Shown here: positions 7,471 through 16,381 of the stretch, piece after piece | Layout: each line of letters begins with the position of its first letter | How positions within the stretch are numbered: position 1 is the stretch's first letter | NCBI GenBank assembly: GCA_018240985.1 | Contig: JAFEER010000302.1 | Span: 1 to 36,216, forward strand | DNA length: 36,216 bases | From: Pseudomonadota bacterium | GTDB taxonomy: Bacteria > Pseudomonadota > Gammaproteobacteria > Burkholderiales > Burkholderiaceae_C | Reading direction: 5' to 3' | The notes under the pieces: model-generated | Told to the model about the DNA's origin: nothing | The model's database searches: none | What the model saw: the letters and a program-made list of their open reading frames with translations, nothing else | Translations under genes and position numbers: made by a program

Positions 7471-7896
7471 TCAGCCGCCGCTCTTGACGGCCAGGGCCAC
7501 GCGCGCCACGCCGGCCTTCTGCAGCTCCGACATGGCCTTCATGACCGAGTCGTAGGAGGCGGTTTTGTCGGCGCTGATGAGCACGGGCGTGTCCGCGGGC
7601 TGATCCTTGAGCCAGGTCTTGGCGGTGCTGCCCAGTTGCGCCAGCGGCACGCTGCGTTCGTTGCCGTCGGCCTTGAAGCGCACGCCGCCGTCCTTGTCCA
7701 CGATGACATCGGCGCGCTTCTTGGGCATGTTGGCGCCCTTGCCGACCGAGGGCAGGTTCACCGAACTGGGCGTGAGCATGGGGGCAGTCACCATGAAGAT
7801 GATGAGCAGCACCAGCATCACGTCGATGAAGGGCACCATGTTGATCTCGTTCATGGAGCGGCGGCGGGTGCCGCTGCGGGACGCCATGGCGGGCAT
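7471..7896 (-). CDS. tolR: TolR, biopolymer transport protein of the Tol-Pal system (ExbD family)
   Basis: This 141-residue protein (E. coli TolR, 142) has a short basic cytoplasmic N-terminus (RSGTRRRSMNEINM) and one membrane helix at about residues 21-42. D25 in VPFIDVMLVLLIIF is at the position of the proton-path aspartate of TolR/ExbD. A periplasmic domain with the VNLPSVGKG and PVLISADKTASYDSVMKAM patterns follows. The ATG at 7896 has GAAGGA 6 nt upstream; a longer frame to 8007 overlaps tolQ and lacks family character. It lies 10 bp after tolQ and 18 bp before tolA, so tolQ, tolR and tolA are one transcript. The protein itself appears intact despite the broken tolA. Confidence 0.94.
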   Translation of the reverse strand: MPAMASRSGTRRRSMNEINMVPFIDVMLVLLIIFMVTAPMLTPSSVNLPSVGKGANMPKKRADVIVDKDGGVRFKADGNERSVPLAQLGSTAKTWLKDQPADTPVLISADKTASYDSVMKAMSELQKAGVARVALAVKSGG

Positions 7897-7906
7897 ATGC
7901 GTTCCT

Positions 7907-9030
<1,124 letters not shown>

Positions 9031-9038
9031 GGCGTGCG

Positions 9039-10223
9039 TCAACCGATCAGGCCCTGCAGGCGCGCCACGGCCTCCTGCAGCTGGGCCATGGAGTTGGCGG
9101 TGGAAAAGCGCACGTAGCTTGCCGTGTCGGCGCTGCCGAAGTCGCGCCCCGGCGTGATCGCCAGGTGGGCGCGGCGCATAAGCTCCAACGCAAAGTCCCA
9201 GCTCCCCTCCACGCCCAGCTTGTGCGCCACCTGCGTGCAGTCGGCCCAGGCGTAGAAGGCGCCATCGGGCATGACGGGGACGGTGAGGCCCAGGCGGTTG
9301 AGCTCGGGAATGAAGTAATCGCGCCGCGCCTTGAACTCGGCGCGGCGGCGCTCGTACTCGGCGATGCTGTCCGGCTCGAAGCAGGCCAGTGCCGCGTGCT
9401 GCGAGATGGTAGAGGCGCAGATGAACAGGTTCTGCGCCAGGCGCTCGACCACCGGCACCATGGCGTCTGGCACCACCATCCAGCCCAGGCGCCAGCCGGT
9501 CATGTTGAAGTATTTGCTGAAGCTGTTGATGCTGATGATGTCGTCGCCCAGCGCCAGCGCGCTGTGGCCGAAATGCTCTTCGTAGGACAGGCCCAGGTAG
9601 ATTTCGTCGATGAGGGTCAGGCCGCCGCGCGCACGCACGACATCGTGGATGGCGCGCAGTTCCTCGGGTGCGATCGAGGTGCCCGTGGGGTTGGAGGGCG
9701 AGGCCAGCAGCACGCCACGTGTTTTGGCGCCCCATGCGGCCTCCACCTTGGCGGCGCTGAGCTGAAAGCGCTCCCGTGCCGTCGTCGGTATCAGCACCGC
9801 GCGCCCCTCGGCCGCGCTCACGAAGTGGCGGTTGCAGGGGTAGCTCGGGTCGGGCATCAAAATCTCGTCGCCAGCGTCGATCAGCGCCAGGCAGGCCAGC
9901 TGTAGCGCGGCCGAGGCACCGGCCGTGACCACGATGCGCCGCGCCGGCACGTCAACGCCAAAGCGCGACGCATACCAGTCGCTGATGCGCTCGCGCAGCG
10001 GATCCAGGCCCAGGGCGTTAGTGTATTGCGTGAGGCCGTCCCGAATCGCCCGCTCGGCCGCCTGCTGGACCAGCGGCGGGGCGGTGAAGTCGGGCTCGCC
10101 GATGTTCAGGAAGATCATGGGCTCGCGCGTGCCGGCGACCTCACGGGCCAGGGCCTGCGCGGCCTTGGCCACTTCCATCACGTAAAAGGGTTCTATGCGC
10201 TCGGCGCGGGTGGAGAACTTCAT
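9039..10223 (-). CDS. Pyridoxal-phosphate-dependent aminotransferase, class I fold (AspC/ArAT-like)
   Basis: This 394-residue cytoplasmic enzyme carries the standard class I motifs. NIGEPDFTAPP is near the N-terminus, TAGASAALQLACLAL holds the cofactor phosphate-binding region, and SPSNPTGT carries the Asn that contacts the PLP ring. The PLP lysine is K237 in INSFSKYFNMTGWRLGW, and the substrate-carboxylate arginine lies in SYVRFSTAN near the end. The ATG at 10223 gives the usual MKFSTRAERIEPF start; the frame extends 10 codons upstream without family resemblance. The substrate is not determined by these motifs; aspartate, alanine or aromatic amino acids are all possible. It sits between nusB and ybgC, and its relation to either is unclear. 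Confidence 0.9.
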   Translation of the reverse strand: MKFSTRAERIEPFYVMEVAKAAQALAREVAGTREPMIFLNIGEPDFTAPPLVQQAAERAIRDGLTQYTNALGLDPLRERISDWYASRFGVDVPARRIVVTAGASAALQLACLALIDAGDEILMPDPSYPCNRHFVSAAEGRAVLIPTTARERFQLSAAKVEAAWGAKTRGVLLASPSNPTGTSIAPEELRAIHDVVRARGGLTLIDEIYLGLSYEEHFGHSALALGDDIISINSFSKYFNMTGWRLGWMVVPDAMVPVVERLAQNLFICASTISQHAALACFEPDSIAEYERRRAEFKARRDYFIPELNRLGLTVPVMPDGAFYAWADCTQVAHKLGVEGSWDFALELMRRAHLAITPGRDFGSADTASYVRFSTANSMAQLQEAVARLQGLIG

Positions 10224-10281
10224 GGCAAACCTGCCTGCCCGCGGCAGGGGCACGCGGGGCGAGAAAAAGCGAAGAAAAACG

Positions 10282-10809
10282 TCAGCTGGCCTTGCCGGCG
10301 GCCTTGTCGGCCTCGACCTCGGGCGCGCGCAGCTGTGCGGCGAGGTTGTTCAGGATGCCGTTGACGTACTTGTGCCCATCGGTGCCGCCGAATTCCTTGG
10401 CCAGCTCGATGCACTCGTTGATGACCACGCGCCAGGGCACGTCCGGGCAGTGCTGGAACTCGTACACGCCGATCCACATGACGGCATGCTCGATGGGCGA
10501 GATCTCGGCCAGCTGGCGATCGAGCTGCGGGGTGATCAGCTCGTCCATGAACCCAGCCGTGGTGATGCAGCCGTGCAACAGGGCATCGTAGTGTGCGGCG
10601 TCGGCCTTGTGAAAGCCCGACAGGTCGCGCGTGAACAGGTCGATGGCCGTGGCGTCGTTGCCGCCTACCAGGTGCTGGTACAGGCCCTGCAGGGCAAATT
10701 CACGCGCGCGCGAGCGGGTGGATTTGGCGCCGGCCTTGCGCGCGCCGGTGCTGGTCAGGCCCGTGCGCGACTGGCGCGGCGGGCGCTTGGCTGCGGGGGT
10801 GTCGGTCAC
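10282..10809 (-). CDS. nusB: Transcription antitermination factor NusB
   Basis: This 175-residue all-helical protein binds boxA RNA with NusE (S10) and promotes antitermination in rRNA operons. The region [18 protein letters not shown] starts the NusB fold, and the C-terminal half has [32 protein letters not shown], here quoted in two parts: [20 protein letters not shown] and [10 protein letters not shown]. Both are highly conserved in the family. A basic, Pro/Arg-rich extension of about 30 residues precedes the domain, common in Burkholderiales. The start is GTG at 10809, overlapping the ribH stop (GTGA). The ribH-nusB pairing is widespread in Proteobacteria and strengthens the call. Confidence 0.95.
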   Translation of the reverse strand: MTDTPAAKRPPRQSRTGLTSTGARKAGAKSTRSRAREFALQGLYQHLVGGNDATAIDLFTRDLSGFHKADAAHYDALLHGCITTAGFMDELITPQLDRQLAEISPIEHAVMWIGVYEFQHCPDVPWRVVINECIELAKEFGGTDGHKYVNGILNNLAAQLRAPEVEADKAAGKAS

Positions 10810-11270
10810 GCCAGCTCCTGCAGCAGATTGGCCATTTCCACCGCCACGCGGGCGGCGTCCACGCCCTTGTCGCTCTGGCGCGCAATGGCCTGCTCCATGT
10901 TCTCGGTGGTGAGGATGGCGTTGGCGATCGGGATGTCGTAGTCCAGGCCCACGCGCGTGACGCCGGCGCCCGACTCGTTGGCGACCAGCTCGAAGTGGTA
11001 GGTCTCGCCGCGGATGATGCAGCCCAGGGCGATGAGGGCGTCGAAGTCGCCGCGTTCGGCCATGGTCTGCAGCACCAGCGGCACCTCCAGGGCGCCCGGC
11101 ACCAGCACATGGCGGATGTTGTCCTCTTGCACGCCCAGCTTCAGCAGCTCGGCGCGGCAGGCGGCCGCCAGGGTGTTGGTGATGCTTTCGTTGAAGCGTG
11201 CCTGCACGATGCCGATGTGCAGCTTGCTGCCGTCGAGCTTCTCGCCCGTTCCTTTGTCTGCGCCAAACAT
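10806..11270 (-). CDS. ribH: 6,7-dimethyl-8-ribityllumazine synthase
   Basis: This 154-residue enzyme condenses 5-amino-6-ribitylamino-uracil with 3,4-dihydroxy-2-butanone 4-phosphate in the penultimate step of riboflavin synthesis. Key blocks are [48 protein letters not shown] with the catalytic histidine in the RGETYHFE segment, and [17 protein letters not shown]. The start ATG at 11270 has AAGGA 11 nt upstream, inside the 19-nt gap to ribBX. The protein forms capsid-like assemblies in many bacteria, but nothing here tells the oligomer state. Confidence 0.96.
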   Translation of the reverse strand: MFGADKGTGEKLDGSKLHIGIVQARFNESITNTLAAACRAELLKLGVQEDNIRHVLVPGALEVPLVLQTMAERGDFDALIALGCIIRGETYHFELVANESGAGVTRVGLDYDIPIANAILTTENMEQAIARQSDKGVDAARVAVEMANLLQELA

Positions 11271-11289
11271 ATCGATAGCTTCCTTGCGT

Positions 11290-12411
11290 TTATTGCTTGG
11301 GGATGTAGCCCGTAATCTCCAGGCCGTAGCCCACCATGCTGGGCATGCGCCGCGGCTGGCCCATGAGCTGCATGCGCGCCACGCCCACCTCGCGCAGGAT
11401 CTGCGCGCCGATGCCGTAGGTGCGCAAGTCCATGCGGCCGCGCTCGGGCGCCTGGGCGGCACGCGCCTTGCCCTCGAATTGCTCCAGCAGCTGCTCGCCG
11501 GTTTCGCCGCAGTTGAGCAGCACGGCCACGCCGCGGCCTTCCGATGCGATGTGGCGCAGGCTGGCGTCCAGGCTCCAGGAATGCATGGCGCGGCCGGGCT
11601 CGAGCATGTCCAGCACCGACAGCGGCTCGTGCACGCGCACCGGCACGCTCTCGCCCGCGTCCCACTGGCCCTTGACCAGGGCCAGGTGCACCTCCTGGCT
11701 GGGCTGGTCGCGGAAGGCATGCACGGTGAATTCGCCAAACGTCGTCTGCATGGGGCGCGAGCTCACCTTGCGCACCAGCGACTCGGTGCGGCTGCGGTGC
11801 TCGATCAGGTCGGCGATGGTGCCGATCTTGATGCCATGCTCGGCGGCGAACAGCTGCAGGTCAGGCAGGCGCGCCATGGTGCCGTCGTCCTTCATGACCT
11901 CGCAGATCACGGCCGCCGGGCTGCAGCCGGCCATGGCCGCCAGGTCGCAGCCGGCCTCGGTGTGGCCGGCGCGCATGAGCACGCCGCCATCCACCGCCTG
12001 CAGCGGGAAGATGTGGCCGGGCTGCACCAGGTCGGCGGCCTGGGCATTGGCGGCCACGGCCGCCTGCACGGTGCGCGCGCGGTCGGCGGCGCTGATGCCG
12101 GTGGTCACGCCCTCGGCGGCCTCGATGGAGACGGTGAAGGCGGTACCCATCTTGGTGCCATTCCTCGCCACCATGGGCGGCAGGTTCAGGCGCTCGCAGC
12201 GCTCGCGCGTGAGCGTCAGGCACACCAGGCCGCGGCCGAAGCGCGCCATGAAGTTGATGGCCTCGGGCGTGACATGGTCGGCGGCGATGACCAGGTCGCC
12301 TTCGTTCTCGCGGTCTTCTTCATCGACGAGGATGACGATGCGCCCGGCGGCCAGTTCGGCCACGATGTCTTGCACGGGCGAGATGGGCGCGGGCTTGAGG
12401 GGGGTGTTCAT
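11290..12411 (-). CDS. ribB: 3,4-dihydroxy-2-butanone-4-phosphate synthase with degenerate GTP cyclohydrolase II domain (RibBX type)
   Basis: Of 373 residues, about 1-205 form RibB: the acidic [11 protein letters not shown] loop (31-41) binds the metal, and [16 protein letters not shown] (147-162) holds the conserved His and neighbouring catalytic residues. It makes 3,4-dihydroxy-2-butanone 4-phosphate from ribulose 5-phosphate. Residues about 215-373 resemble GTP cyclohydrolase II (RibA) but lack its three zinc cysteines. Where E. coli RibA has CLTGDALFSLRCDCG, this protein has [18 protein letters not shown], with no cysteine. The QEGRNIGL-type catalytic loop is also absent. It therefore fits the RibBX class, with an intact RibB and an inactive RibA-like tail. 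A separate ribA should exist elsewhere. The start ATG at 12411 is supported by the family N-terminus ([13 protein letters not shown]). A 144-nt leader precedes it. Confidence 0.9.
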   Translation of the reverse strand: MNTPLKPAPISPVQDIVAELAAGRIVILVDEEDRENEGDLVIAADHVTPEAINFMARFGRGLVCLTLTRERCERLNLPPMVARNGTKMGTAFTVSIEAAEGVTTGISAADRARTVQAAVAANAQAADLVQPGHIFPLQAVDGGVLMRAGHTEAGCDLAAMAGCSPAAVICEVMKDDGTMARLPDLQLFAAEHGIKIGTIADLIEHRSRTESLVRKVSSRPMQTTFGEFTVHAFRDQPSQEVHLALVKGQWDAGESVPVRVHEPLSVLDMLEPGRAMHSWSLDASLRHIASEGRGVAVLLNCGETGEQLLEQFEGKARAAQAPERGRMDLRTYGIGAQILREVGVARMQLMGQPRRMPSMVGYGLEITGYIPKQ

Positions 12412-12555
12412 GCGGGGCTTTCGGGTGATCCGTGCGCCCTGAGGCAGCGCGCGTTCCCAGGCGGGCCCAAAGAACGGCGATGCGGCCGCGGGCCGCACGG
12501 GTGAGGGATGCGTTGATCCCGAAAGATGGAGATTTTAGTCCAGGTGCCCAGTCTC
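12412..12555 (-). promoter_or_regulatory. ribB: Leader between ferredoxin and ribBX, closing-stem potential
   Basis: The 144 bp before the ribBX start hold no gene. An 8-bp perfect inverted repeat (CTTTCGGG at 12418-12425, CCCGAAAG at 12518-12525), extended by GATC on both sides with a two-base bulge, could close about 100 nt of GC-rich RNA that includes GCGGCCGCGGGCCGC near 12482-12496. The position before a riboflavin gene suggests a regulatory leader, but I cannot match the conserved blocks of the FMN riboswitch. The structure may be coincidental. Confidence 0.25.
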
Positions 12556-12849
12556 TCAGATCGCCGGGGCTTCGAGTTTCACGTCGCTGATCGGATAGGC
12601 CACGCAGGGCAGCACGCAGCCCTCGGCCTTTTCTTCTGCGGACAGCCCCGGCCATTCAATGGCGTAGCGCACCTGGCCCTCGGCCAGCACGCCGATGCAG
12701 GTGCGGCAGCTGCCGTTGCGGCAGGAGCTGGGCCAGTCAATGCCGCCTTGCTCCAGCGACAGCAGCAGGGGCTGCTCGGGCCAGGCGTCGCACTGCGTGC
12801 CGTCGTCGCCCACGCGGGCGATGAAAAAGGGTGGGGTGGATTCACTCAT
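12556..12849 (-). CDS. Plant-type [2Fe-2S] ferredoxin domain protein
   Basis: This 97-residue electron carrier has the plant-type cluster motif: C43, C48 and C51 in SSCRNGSCRTC and C82 in CVLPC, that is C-x4-C-x2-C-x30-C. An additional C78 lies close to the last ligand. The acidic stretch and the LLLSLEQGGIDWP segment ahead of the cluster match the beta-grasp fold. No reductase domain is attached, so it should be a free small ferredoxin whose partner is not identifiable here. It is the first gene of the minus-strand run leading to ribBX and beyond, with the low-GC region 12850-13166 as its upstream control region. The ATG at 12849 is the only reasonable start. Confidence 0.93.
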   Translation of the reverse strand: MSESTPPFFIARVGDDGTQCDAWPEQPLLLSLEQGGIDWPSSCRNGSCRTCIGVLAEGQVRYAIEWPGLSAEEKAEGCVLPCVAYPISDVKLEAPAI

Positions 12850-13166
12850 CGAAATTGCATTTCGCGCTTTTATATAAAGCGGTTATAGCTACTAAAAACA
12901 TAGTATACGAGGGAAGGCGCGGGTGCCTGAAAAATGAGCAGCGCAGGCTACGGCGTTGTAAATCAGGGACTTAAACCGGCCATACAGCCATTGTCCAAAG
13001 TTATCCCCAGTGTTGTCCAAGGCGGGGCGGAATAACTTCAGGTCGAGCTGCTTAAAAAAGCATCACCCGAAGTAAATTCGTTGAAAATCAATAACTTATA
13101 ACTACCATACAGGGGTTGTTCAGGCTTATCCACATGTTTGTTCAGTGCCATCAGGGATAAGGCTGT
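12850..13166. promoter_or_regulatory. Gene-free low-GC region between mnhG and the ferredoxin gene
   Basis: This 317-bp stretch has no credible ORF and is visibly richer in A and T than its neighbours, for example TTTTATATAAAG near 12869-12880 and AATAACTTATAAC near 13090-13102. It lies upstream of the ferredoxin gene and downstream of the Mrp operon, both on the minus strand. It contains a duplicated 41-bp element (12980-13020 and 13105-13145), an inverted related copy (13155-13170), and one perfect DnaA-box sequence TTATCCACA (13126-13134). The ferredoxin promoter presumably lies here, but I cannot choose one reliably. Confidence 0.6.
12980..13145 (+). repeat. Two 41-bp imperfect direct repeats carrying DnaA-box-like sites
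   Basis: Copies at 12980-13020 and 13105-13145 match at 28 of 41 positions without gaps, offset by 125 bp. Each has the order CCATACAG, TTGTYCAR, TTATCC(C/A)CA, TTGTYCAR, and the two TTGTYCAR units are exactly 22 bp apart in both copies. In copy 2 the central site is the perfect DnaA consensus TTATCCACA; in copy 1 it is TTATCCCCA. An inverted unit (reverse complement TTGAACAGCCTTATCC) lies at 13155-13170. Confidence 0.75.
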
Positions 13167-13538
13167 TCAAGCATCGCGGGTATCGTCGCTGCTGGTGCGG
13201 CTGAGGTTGGGGGGCACCGATTCCCCCATGCGCCGTGCGCGGAACAGCGCCGCGCGCATCAGGAAGATGTTGGTCACCGGGACGGTGACGGCCACGAACA
13301 AGGCGATCAGCAGCGCATGCCAGGCCAGGCCGTCGCCCGTCACGGAGAAGTACAGCAGCGTGGCATGCATGATGCACCAGCAGGCCATGGTGGCGATGAT
13401 GGCCGGGGCGTGTACGCGCTCGAAATAGCTTTTCAGGCGCAGCAACCCGAGCGAGCCCATAAAGGCAATGGCGGCACCGGCCAGCACCAGCAGCGAGACG
13501 CTGATGTCCAGCCACAGGGGCAGGGCCTGGGTGCTCAT
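13167..13538 (-). CDS. mnhG: Mrp-type Na+/H+ antiporter subunit G
   Basis: This 123-residue membrane protein has three predicted helices: LDISVSLLVLAGAAIAFMGSLG, then PAIIATMACWCIMHATLLYF, then LLIALFVAVTVPVTNIFLMRAA. The last contains the conserved PVTNIFLMRAALFR element of the MnhG/PhaG family. It is the last gene of the six-gene Mrp operon, and its ATG at 13538 overlaps the mnhF stop (ATGA). Subunit G is a small accessory subunit needed for complex activity in characterised Mrp systems. The soluble tail (RRMGESVPPNLSRTSSDD) is polar and not conserved. Confidence 0.93.
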   Translation of the reverse strand: MSTQALPLWLDISVSLLVLAGAAIAFMGSLGLLRLKSYFERVHAPAIIATMACWCIMHATLLYFSVTGDGLAWHALLIALFVAVTVPVTNIFLMRAALFRARRMGESVPPNLSRTSSDDTRDA

Positions 13539-13816
13539 TCGATGACCTCGCCGCGCAGCAGAAACTTGGCCATGGCTGTGGAGCTGGCAAAGCCCAGCAG
13601 GGCAATGAGCATGGCGGCCTCAAAATAGTGCTGGCTGCCGTAGTAGATGCCCAGCACCAGTATCAGCAGCATGCCGTTGAGGTAGATGAGATCCAGTGCC
13701 AGCACCCGGTCTTGCGCCGCCGGCCCCTTCAGCAGGCGCACCAGGCATAGCACCATGGCCACGGCAATTACCAACAAGGCCGTGGGCAGGGCCCAGGAAA
13801 GCAGGGAGCCGGTCAT
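13535..13816 (-). CDS. mnhF: Mrp-type Na+/H+ antiporter subunit F
   Basis: This 93-residue protein has three predicted membrane helices. LVRLLKGPAAQDRVLALDLI carries the MnhF/PhaF family signature, with the conserved GP-x-x-x-DR-x-x-A/L pattern after the first helix. The start ATG at 13816 overlaps the mnhE stop (ATGA); a longer open frame to 14386 reads through mnhE in another frame and is not real. Its stop overlaps the mnhG start. Subunit F works with E and G as the small part of the multisubunit antiporter in the inner membrane. Confidence 0.93.
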   Translation of the reverse strand: MTGSLLSWALPTALLVIAVAMVLCLVRLLKGPAAQDRVLALDLIYLNGMLLILVLGIYYGSQHYFEAAMLIALLGFASSTAMAKFLLRGEVIE

Positions 13817-14304
13817 TCGAAAATCTCCATCAAGGGGCGTTCGTAGCGCGTCTGGATATGCCGCACGATGGCCTCGGCATCGTCGACTTCCAGTACGTGC
13901 AGCATCAGCATGGAGCGGTCGCGCGCGAGTTCGGCCCAGGCCGTGCCGGGCGTGATGCAGACAATCATTGCCAGCACTGCCAGGCCGTTGGGGTCGCGCA
14001 GCTGGAGCGGAATTTTCACGAAGTCGGCCGCGTGGCGGCGCGTGCCGGGCCGCAGCAGTAAACGCAGTACGGCGATGTTCGACAGCGTGGTGTCCCACAT
14101 GACCGTGAAGCACAGCCGCAGGATCGTTCCCAGATGGCGCACGCGCACTTTTTGTGGGCGCAGCTCCTTGAACATGATCGGCAGGCCCAGGGCCAGCAAC
14201 ACGGCCAGCACCAGATGGCCGCGGCTCAGTGATTGGTTCAGCAGCAGCCAGACCAGGAACAGCCCGAGCGAGATCAGCGGGGCGGGCAGAATTTTCTTCA
14301 TCAT
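13813..14304 (-). CDS. mnhE: Mrp-type Na+/H+ antiporter subunit E
   Basis: This 163-residue protein has a hydrophobic N-terminal third (LISLGLFLVWLLLNQSLSRGHLVLAVLLALGLP) and a mainly cytoplasmic C-terminal part. Conserved MnhE features include WDTTLSNIAVLRLLL and VLAMIVCITPGTAWAEL, followed by LMLHVLEVDDAEAIVRHIQTRYERPLMEIF, here given in two pieces: LHVLEVDDAEAIVRHIQTRY and ERPLMEIF. The ATG at 14304 overlaps the mnhD stop; a second ATG follows directly (MMKK), and either could be used. Its stop overlaps the mnhF start. Confidence 0.93.
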   Translation of the reverse strand: MMKKILPAPLISLGLFLVWLLLNQSLSRGHLVLAVLLALGLPIMFKELRPQKVRVRHLGTILRLCFTVMWDTTLSNIAVLRLLLRPGTRRHAADFVKIPLQLRDPNGLAVLAMIVCITPGTAWAELARDRSMLMLHVLEVDDAEAIVRHIQTRYERPLMEIFE

Positions 14305-16019
14305 GGCACTGCCTTGTTGACCGTCGGCTGCGCAGCGTCAGGGGCCGGGCTGGGCCGAGGTGTTGCGTCCAGCACGGCCCGCACATAGCCGGCTGGGGCG
14401 TTTAGGGCGTGGGCCGTGGCCGTGGTGAAGCGCATGACGCCGTCGGCCTGCACGGTCAGTGCCACGCAAGCGCCCAGCAGCAGGGCGATGGGCAGGCCTT
14501 CGAGCACATGCAGCTGCGGCCTGGCCCGTTCCGGCGCGGCCCAGTAGTGGCGAATCCCCGCGCGCGTGAGGGCCATCAGGGCCACCAGGCCGGTGCTGAT
14601 CATCAGTGCCAGCAGCGTCCAGCCGATCGGGCCGGGATCCAGGCCCGCCGACGTGCCCAGTCCCAGCGGGTTGAGCAGGGAGGTCAGCATGGCGAACTTC
14701 CCGACAAAGCCTGACAGCGGCGGCAGCCCGGCGATTACCAGGGTGCTCATCAGAAAGGCCAGTCCCATGAAGGCGGTGGCGGCCGGGATCACGCGGCCGA
14801 CCAGCACCTGCTCGTCGTCGTCCAGGTTCAGCCCTGCGGTGGGCACCAGCTCGGCCGAGAGGAATGGCGCGTCGTCATCGCTTTCGTAGGGCGCCAGCGT
14901 GGCGCCGTCGTTGCGCCAGCGCTCGTTCAGGTCGGCCAGCAGAAACAGAGCGGCCACGGCCAGCGTGGAGCTGGGCAGGTAGTACAGCAGCCCGGCCGTG
15001 AGCATGCTCTGCCCGAATCCCGCCGCCGCCAGCAGCGTGCCCGAGGACAGCACCGCCGCGTGGCTGGCCAGATGCGTCAGGCGCTGCGAGCCCATCATGC
15101 CGACGGCGCCAAAGACCATGGTGGCCATTCCGCCCACGATCAGCCATAGGCTGCCGAACTGCGCCGATGGCCCGGCCTCGGCACCGAACAGCAGCGACCA
15201 CAGGCGCAGCAGCGCGTACAGCCCGACCTTGGTCATGAGCGCAAACAGCGCCCCGACGGGGGCGGTTGCAGCGCTATAGGCCGGCACCAGCCAGAAGTTC
15301 AGGGGCCAGCAGGCCGCCTTGATCAGGAAGGCGGTGGCCAATATGGCCGCCGCCGCGTGCAGCAGGCCACGGTCGGCCGACGATACCTGGGGCACCGCCT
15401 GGGCCAGGTCGGCCATGTTCAGCGTGCCGGTCAGCGCGTAGAGCATGGCCGCGCCGACCAGGAACAATGACGATGCCACCAGGTTGATGGCGATGTAGTG
15501 CAGGCCCGACTGCACGCGTGCGCGCCCCGAGCCGTGCAACAGCAGGCCGTAAGAGGCAGCCAGCATGATCTCGAAGAACACGAACAGGTTGAACAGGTCA
15601 CCGGTCAAAAATGCGCCCGACAGGCCCATCAGCTGGAGCTGGAATAGCGGGTGGTACAACACGCCGGCGCGCTGCCAGCGTGCCCCCGCAAACAACACCG
15701 AACACAGTGCGACCAGGCTGGTCAGCAGCAGCATCAGCGCCGTCAGGCGATCCAGCACCAGCACGATGCCAAAGGGCGCCGGCCAGTTGCCGGGCAGGTA
15801 CACGCCCATGCCGGTTGCCGCGTTGCGGTGGGCCCACTGCAGCAGTGCGATGGCAACCACCAGGCCTGTGAGCGTGGAGAGTACGCTGATGCCGAGCTTC
15901 AGGCGCTGCTGTTCTTCGCGCACCAGCAGCAGCAGGGCGCCGGTGAACATGGGCAGCGCAATCGGTACCAGCATCAAATGCGGCATGAGCGCCGCGGTCA
16001 GCTCGCGCAGATGGCTCAC
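14301..16019 (-). CDS. mnhD: Mrp-type Na+/H+ antiporter subunit D
   Basis: This 572-residue polytopic protein is homologous to the NuoL/M/N proton-pumping subunits of complex I. The membrane glutamate expected for ion transfer is in LFVFFEIMLAASYGL. The lysine-bearing helices appear in LIKAACWPLNFWLVPAYSAA and LFALMTKVGLYALLRLWSL. A charged cytoplasmic loop of about 45 residues (RWRNDGATLAPYESDDDAPF) precedes the last helices and is longer than in many homologues. The start is GTG at 16019, overlapping the mnhC stop (GTGA); an ATG 12 codons later (MPHLMLVPIALP) is an alternative. It forms one of the two main antiporter-like modules with MnhA. Confidence 0.94.
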   Translation of the reverse strand: MSHLRELTAALMPHLMLVPIALPMFTGALLLLVREEQQRLKLGISVLSTLTGLVVAIALLQWAHRNAATGMGVYLPGNWPAPFGIVLVLDRLTALMLLLTSLVALCSVLFAGARWQRAGVLYHPLFQLQLMGLSGAFLTGDLFNLFVFFEIMLAASYGLLLHGSGRARVQSGLHYIAINLVASSLFLVGAAMLYALTGTLNMADLAQAVPQVSSADRGLLHAAAAILATAFLIKAACWPLNFWLVPAYSAATAPVGALFALMTKVGLYALLRLWSLLFGAEAGPSAQFGSLWLIVGGMATMVFGAVGMMGSQRLTHLASHAAVLSSGTLLAAAGFGQSMLTAGLLYYLPSSTLAVAALFLLADLNERWRNDGATLAPYESDDDAPFLSAELVPTAGLNLDDDEQVLVGRVIPAATAFMGLAFLMSTLVIAGLPPLSGFVGKFAMLTSLLNPLGLGTSAGLDPGPIGWTLLALMISTGLVALMALTRAGIRHYWAAPERARPQLHVLEGLPIALLLGACVALTVQADGVMRFTTATAHALNAPAGYVRAVLDATPRPSPAPDAAQPTVNKAVP

Positions 16020-16381
16020 GGCATCTCCTGCGACTCACGCGCGTGCGTGCCATCCACGTGGTCGGTGCCCGATATGCCGCGCGAGGCCAGCAGCACCACG
16101 AGAAACAGCGCTGTCATGGCAAAACCGATGACGATGGCCGTGAGCACCAGGGCCTGGGGCAAGGGGTCGGCGTAATGCTGCAAGTCCTGCGGCACGCCGG
16201 GCAGCAGCACCGGCTCCTTGGCGACCGCCAGGCCCAGGCGTCCCATGCTGAAGATGAACAGGTTCACCGCATACGACAGCAGCGAAAGGCCCATGATGAC
16301 CTGGAAGGTACGCGGGCGCAGCAGCAGCCACACGCCCGAGCCGGTGAGCACGCCGATGGAGATGGCCAGGACGATTTCCAT
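16016..16381 (-). CDS. mnhC: Mrp-type Na+/H+ antiporter subunit C (NuoK-like)
   Basis: This 121-residue, three-helix protein is homologous to NuoK. Visible conserved parts are ISIGVLTGSGVWLLLRPRTF, IMGLSLLSYAVNLFIFSMG and PLPQALVLTAIVIGFAMTAL, the last being the hallmark PLPQALVLTAIVI of MnhC. The start ATG is directly adjacent to the mnhAB stop (TGA then ATG, no gap), and its stop overlaps mnhD. The charged C-terminus is variable in the family. Confidence 0.95.
   Translation of the reverse strand: MEIVLAISIGVLTGSGVWLLLRPRTFQVIMGLSLLSYAVNLFIFSMGRLGLAVAKEPVLLPGVPQDLQHYADPLPQALVLTAIVIGFAMTALFLVVLLASRGISGTDHVDGTHARESQEMP

Noticed and set aside
12412-12555. FMN riboswitch before ribBX
   Set aside because: The position invites it, but I cannot find the conserved RFN sequence blocks on the minus strand.
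13111-13170. Terminator for the Mrp operon formed by the inverted TTATCC units
   Set aside because: The stem has mismatches and a 23-nt loop, and no T-tract follows on the minus strand; binding sites explain the repeats better.
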